Assembly: GCA_938008665.1 (NCBI GenBank) | Contig: CALLKA010000072.1 | Span: forward strand, 1-9,504 | DNA from: an uncultured Bacteroidota bacterium | Lineage (GTDB): Bacteria > Bacteroidota > Bacteroidia > Chitinophagales > Chitinophagaceae | Length of the DNA stretch: 9,504 bases | Direction of reading: 5' to 3' | Part shown: in pieces, positions 7,552-9,504 of the stretch | Position numbering within the stretch: the stretch's first letter is position 1 | How the letters are laid out: every line of letters begins with the position of its first letter | Made by a program: the position numbers and the translations under genes | The notes under the pieces: generated by a model | The model's input: only the letters and a program-made list of their open reading frames with translations | What the model was told of the DNA's origin: nothing | The model's database searches: none

Positions 7552-9051
7552 ATGCTTCAATTTTTTGAACAAGCAAAAAAGCATTTAACTAATGACGCCA
7601 TCATTCATGATGGCGTCATTTATAAGTATGAGCAACTAATCGCAAGTGCAGAGAAATTTTCTGGAATACTCTTAAATAATACCCCCGATTTGAATCAGGC
7701 TAGGGTTGCTTTTATGGTACCCCCGGGCTTTGATTATGTAAAAACATTATGGGCAATTTGGATCGCAGGAGGTGTTGCAGTTCCACTATGTATCACGCAT
7801 CCACTTCCCTCCTTGGAATATGTTTTGGACGATACGCAATCATCTATTTTAGTTATTTCCCAAGAATTTAAAGAAGTATTAGCGCCTTATTTACAAACTT
7901 CAAATATTAGCGTCATTGTTATTGAAGAAATAAATAATCAGCAAATTTCTTACCCTATATTATTACCTCCAATAGAAAAGCAACGAAAAGCGTTGATTTT
8001 ATATACGAGTGGTACCACCAATAAACCAAAAGGGGTAGTCACCACGCATATAAATATAGAAGCTCAAATAAGTACATTAATTAATGCATGGGAATGGTCA
8101 TCCAATGACCGAATCACTTGTGTATTGCCATTGCACCATGTGCATGGAATTATAAATGTGGTTGGATGTTCACTTTGGGCAGGTGCTACCTGTTATTTTA
8201 CTTCCGGATTTTCGCCTGAACTAATATTTAATTTAATAAGACAAGGCAAATTAAATGTATTTATGGCGGTTCCTACCATTTACTATAAGCTGATTGCCTA
8301 TATTGAAACCTTAGCGATGGAGGATCAAAATTCATTGCGTGAATCCATGAAGAAATTTAGATTGATGGTATGCGGATCTGCGGCGCTTCCCGTTAGTGTG
8401 ATGGAGAAGTGGGCGCAAATGAGTGGCCATCAATTATTAGAAAGATATGGGATGACTGAACTTGGAATGGCAATTAGTAATCCATACCATGGAGATAGAA
8501 AGGCGGGATATGTTGGCATTCCCTTGCCCGGTGTTCAAATAAAATTAGCAGACGAAAACTTTGTTCAAGTTGAAGATCAATTGCCAGGGGAAATATTAGT
8601 AAGAGGGGATAATGTTTTTAAAGAATATTGGCAACGACCAGAAGCAACCCAAGCTGCTTTCACAAATGATGGCTGGTTTAAAACTGGAGACGTTGCTGTC
8701 ATTGAAAATGGTTATTATAGAATTATGGGTCGACAATCTGTAGATATTATTAAGTCGGGTGGGTATAAAATATCAGCATTAGAAATTGAAGAAGTTTTAA
8801 GAACCAATAAAATGATACAAGATTGTGCGGTGGTTGGTATTGATGATGATGAGTGGGGTGAGTTAATTGTGGCAGCCATTGTTTTGAAACCTGAGTTTAT
8901 CAATGACTTTAACGATAAATTATTATCAGATTGGATTGTAAATTATATAGCTTCTTATAAAAAACCGAGAAGATATTTAATCCTTAATGATTTACCAAGA
9001 AATGCAATGGGTAAGGTAGTTAAGAATGATATCAAAAAAATGTTTGCTTAA
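7552..9051 (+). CDS. AMP-forming acyl-CoA synthetase, malonyl-CoA synthetase (MatB/ACSF3)-like
   Basis: This is a 499-residue ANL-superfamily adenylating enzyme, predicted to join a carboxylic acid to CoA using ATP in the cytosol. The motifs are intact: P-loop YTSGTTNKPKG (151-161), LPLHHVHGI (192-200), CGSAALP (274-280), ERYGMTELGMAISNPY (297-312), DGWFKTGD (373-380), GRQSVDIIKSGGYKIS (393-408) and the C-terminal PRNAMGK with catalytic Lys487. The LHHVHG, ERYGMTE...SNPY and SVDIIKSGGYK segments and the length closely resemble MatB/ACSF3 malonyl- and methylmalonyl-CoA synthetases, more than acetyl- or long-chain acyl-CoA synthetases. The true acid is not proved. The gene lies 12 bp after the transporter and 11 bp before a secreted hydrolase, so it is probably in the same transcript. 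Codons 14-23 contain a perfect hairpin. No malonyl-CoA decarboxylase or malonate transporter is in the window. Confidence 0.85.
   Translation: MLQFFEQAKKHLTNDAIIHDGVIYKYEQLIASAEKFSGILLNNTPDLNQARVAFMVPPGFDYVKTLWAIWIAGGVAVPLCITHPLPSLEYVLDDTQSSILVISQEFKEVLAPYLQTSNISVIVIEEINNQQISYPILLPPIEKQRKALILYTSGTTNKPKGVVTTHINIEAQISTLINAWEWSSNDRITCVLPLHHVHGIINVVGCSLWAGATCYFTSGFSPELIFNLIRQGKLNVFMAVPTIYYKLIAYIETLAMEDQNSLRESMKKFRLMVCGSAALPVSVMEKWAQMSGHQLLERYGMTELGMAISNPYHGDRKAGYVGIPLPGVQIKLADENFVQVEDQLPGEILVRGDNVFKEYWQRPEATQAAFTNDGWFKTGDVAVIENGYYRIMGRQSVDIIKSGGYKISALEIEEVLRTNKMIQDCAVVGIDDDEWGELIVAAIVLKPEFINDFNDKLLSDWIVNYIASYKKPRRYLILNDLPRNAMGKVVKNDIKKMFA
7591..7620 (+). repeat. Perfect 13-bp inverted repeat with a 4-nt loop inside the acyl-CoA synthetase gene
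   Basis: AATGACGCCATCA (7591-7603) is exactly complementary to TGATGGCGTCATT (7608-7620), around the loop TTCA. It starts 39 nt after the A of the start codon and encodes residues 14-23 (NDAIIHDGVI). This is the strongest secondary structure I can see in the window, and it has more G and C than its surroundings. No T-run follows, so it is not a standard terminator. It could slow early translation, act as an operator or attenuate the last genes of the operon, or it could be chance. Confidence 0.9.
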
Positions 9052-9062
9052 AAATAATAACT

Positions 9063-9504
9063 ATGAAAAAATTCGTGAAGTCATTTTGTTTTATATTATT
9101 TCTAATAGCGCATTGTCAAGTATTTGCACAAAAGCAAAATACAGAAGTGGCCGATTTAGGTAAGCGCTATAAAAACGACCTATTTATACATATTGATTCT
9201 TTAATTGATATCCCCTATGGAGAAGCCATTAATTTAAAAGGGGAGAATGAAAAATTACTTTTGAATTTATTTATGCCACCCCAAGTGGATAGAGTTAAAA
9301 ATAGGCCATTGGTTATTTTTATTCATGGAGGTGGTTTTAGAAATAATAATAAATCAAGTTCAATAAGTAATAAGTTAGGAATCAGACTTGGGAAAAAGGG
9401 ATTTGTGGTTGCTTCGATTGACTATCGCTTGGGTATTGCCCCAACCAACACTAATAAAGATTATCATGAAGCAATGTATAGAGCTCAACAAGATGCACGT
9501 GCGG
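9063..9504 (+). CDS. Secreted alpha/beta-hydrolase (carboxylesterase-like), 3' end outside the window
   Basis: The open frame starts at ATG 9063 and runs off the window after 147 codons plus one base. Residues 1-22 form a classical signal peptide: MKK, a hydrophobic core FCFILFLIA, and VFA before the predicted cut at Gln23. Cys18 is preceded by His, so it is not a good lipobox. The mature part has IPYGEA (50-55), an LNLFMPP strand (68-73), the oxyanion-hole motif IHGGGF (87-92) and ASIDYRLG (117-124). These are typical of the HGGG (hormone-sensitive lipase/type-B carboxylesterase-like) esterases. The nucleophile elbow (GxSxG) and the rest of the triad would lie downstream, so catalytic integrity cannot be judged. 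It is likely periplasmic or outer-surface. The 11-bp gap suggests co-transcription with the acyl-CoA synthetase. It may deacylate a uronate-containing substrate, but the substrate is not visible from sequence. Confidence 0.82.
   Translation, partial: MKKFVKSFCFILFLIAHCQVFAQKQNTEVADLGKRYKNDLFIHIDSLIDIPYGEAINLKGENEKLLLNLFMPPQVDRVKNRPLVIFIHGGGFRNNNKSSSISNKLGIRLGKKGFVVASIDYRLGIAPTNTNKDYHEAMYRAQQDARA

Noticed and set aside
8009..8018. Ten-base palindrome GTGGTACCAC in the acyl-CoA synthetase gene
   Set aside because: It encodes part of the obligatory P-loop (Ser-Gly-Thr-Thr), is short and has no loop. It is likely a by-product of codon choice.
9063..9504. Lipoprotein or CE15 glucuronoyl esterase identity for the last gene
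   Set aside because: Cys18 is preceded by His, not Gly/Ala/Ser, so the lipobox is poor. The visible HGGG oxyanion motif is not the CE15 pattern, and the region with the nucleophile is outside the window.

Overview
This window looks like a chromosomal segment from a member of the Bacteroidota. It is AT-rich. Start codons are preceded by A/T-rich leaders instead of Shine-Dalgarno sequences, and stops are mostly TAA. The protein variants are also typical of that phylum: an SDR-type D-mannonate oxidoreductase, a KDPG aldolase with an EYTNRG active-site segment, and a KDG kinase ending in GDGSGRVQR. A Chitinophagaceae-like environmental bacterium is my best guess, but that is inference. All nine genes are on the + strand.

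Positions 78-7539 carry an apparently complete D-glucuronate catabolic (Ashwell-type) gene set with a transporter. An MFS hexuronate-type permease (5959-7539) brings in the uronate. Glucuronate isomerase UxaC (2242-3663) makes D-fructuronate, which the SDR-type UxuB (78-899) reduces to D-mannonate. Mannonate dehydratase UxuA (1013-2230) makes 2-keto-3-deoxygluconate (KDG), KdgK (3682-4707) phosphorylates it, and KdgA (5293-5958) splits KDPG into pyruvate and glyceraldehyde-3-phosphate. A YhcH/YiaL/EbgC-family cupin-fold protein (4788-5237) lies between the kinase and the aldolase and may help with sugar anomers. UxaB and UxaA, needed for the galacturonate branch, are not in the window. No regulator gene is present either.

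Positions 7552-9504 extend the same-strand, tightly spaced array with two genes that do not belong to the textbook pathway: a malonyl-CoA-synthetase-like acyl-CoA ligase (7552-9051) and the first 147 residues of a secreted HGGG-type alpha/beta-hydrolase (9063 to the window end). Their tight linkage suggests that a carboxylic acid released from an acylated uronate-containing substrate may be recovered alongside the sugar. That is a hypothesis, not something the sequence proves.

Two inverted repeats stand out. One follows kdgK (4722-4753) and may be a terminator or a processing/attenuation hairpin that splits the operon. The other is a perfect 13-bp stem with a 4-nt loop inside the beginning of the acyl-CoA ligase gene (7591-7620). 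The intergenic gaps are otherwise short (0 to 113 bp) and show no RNA genes, mobile elements, CRISPR arrays or convincing promoters.
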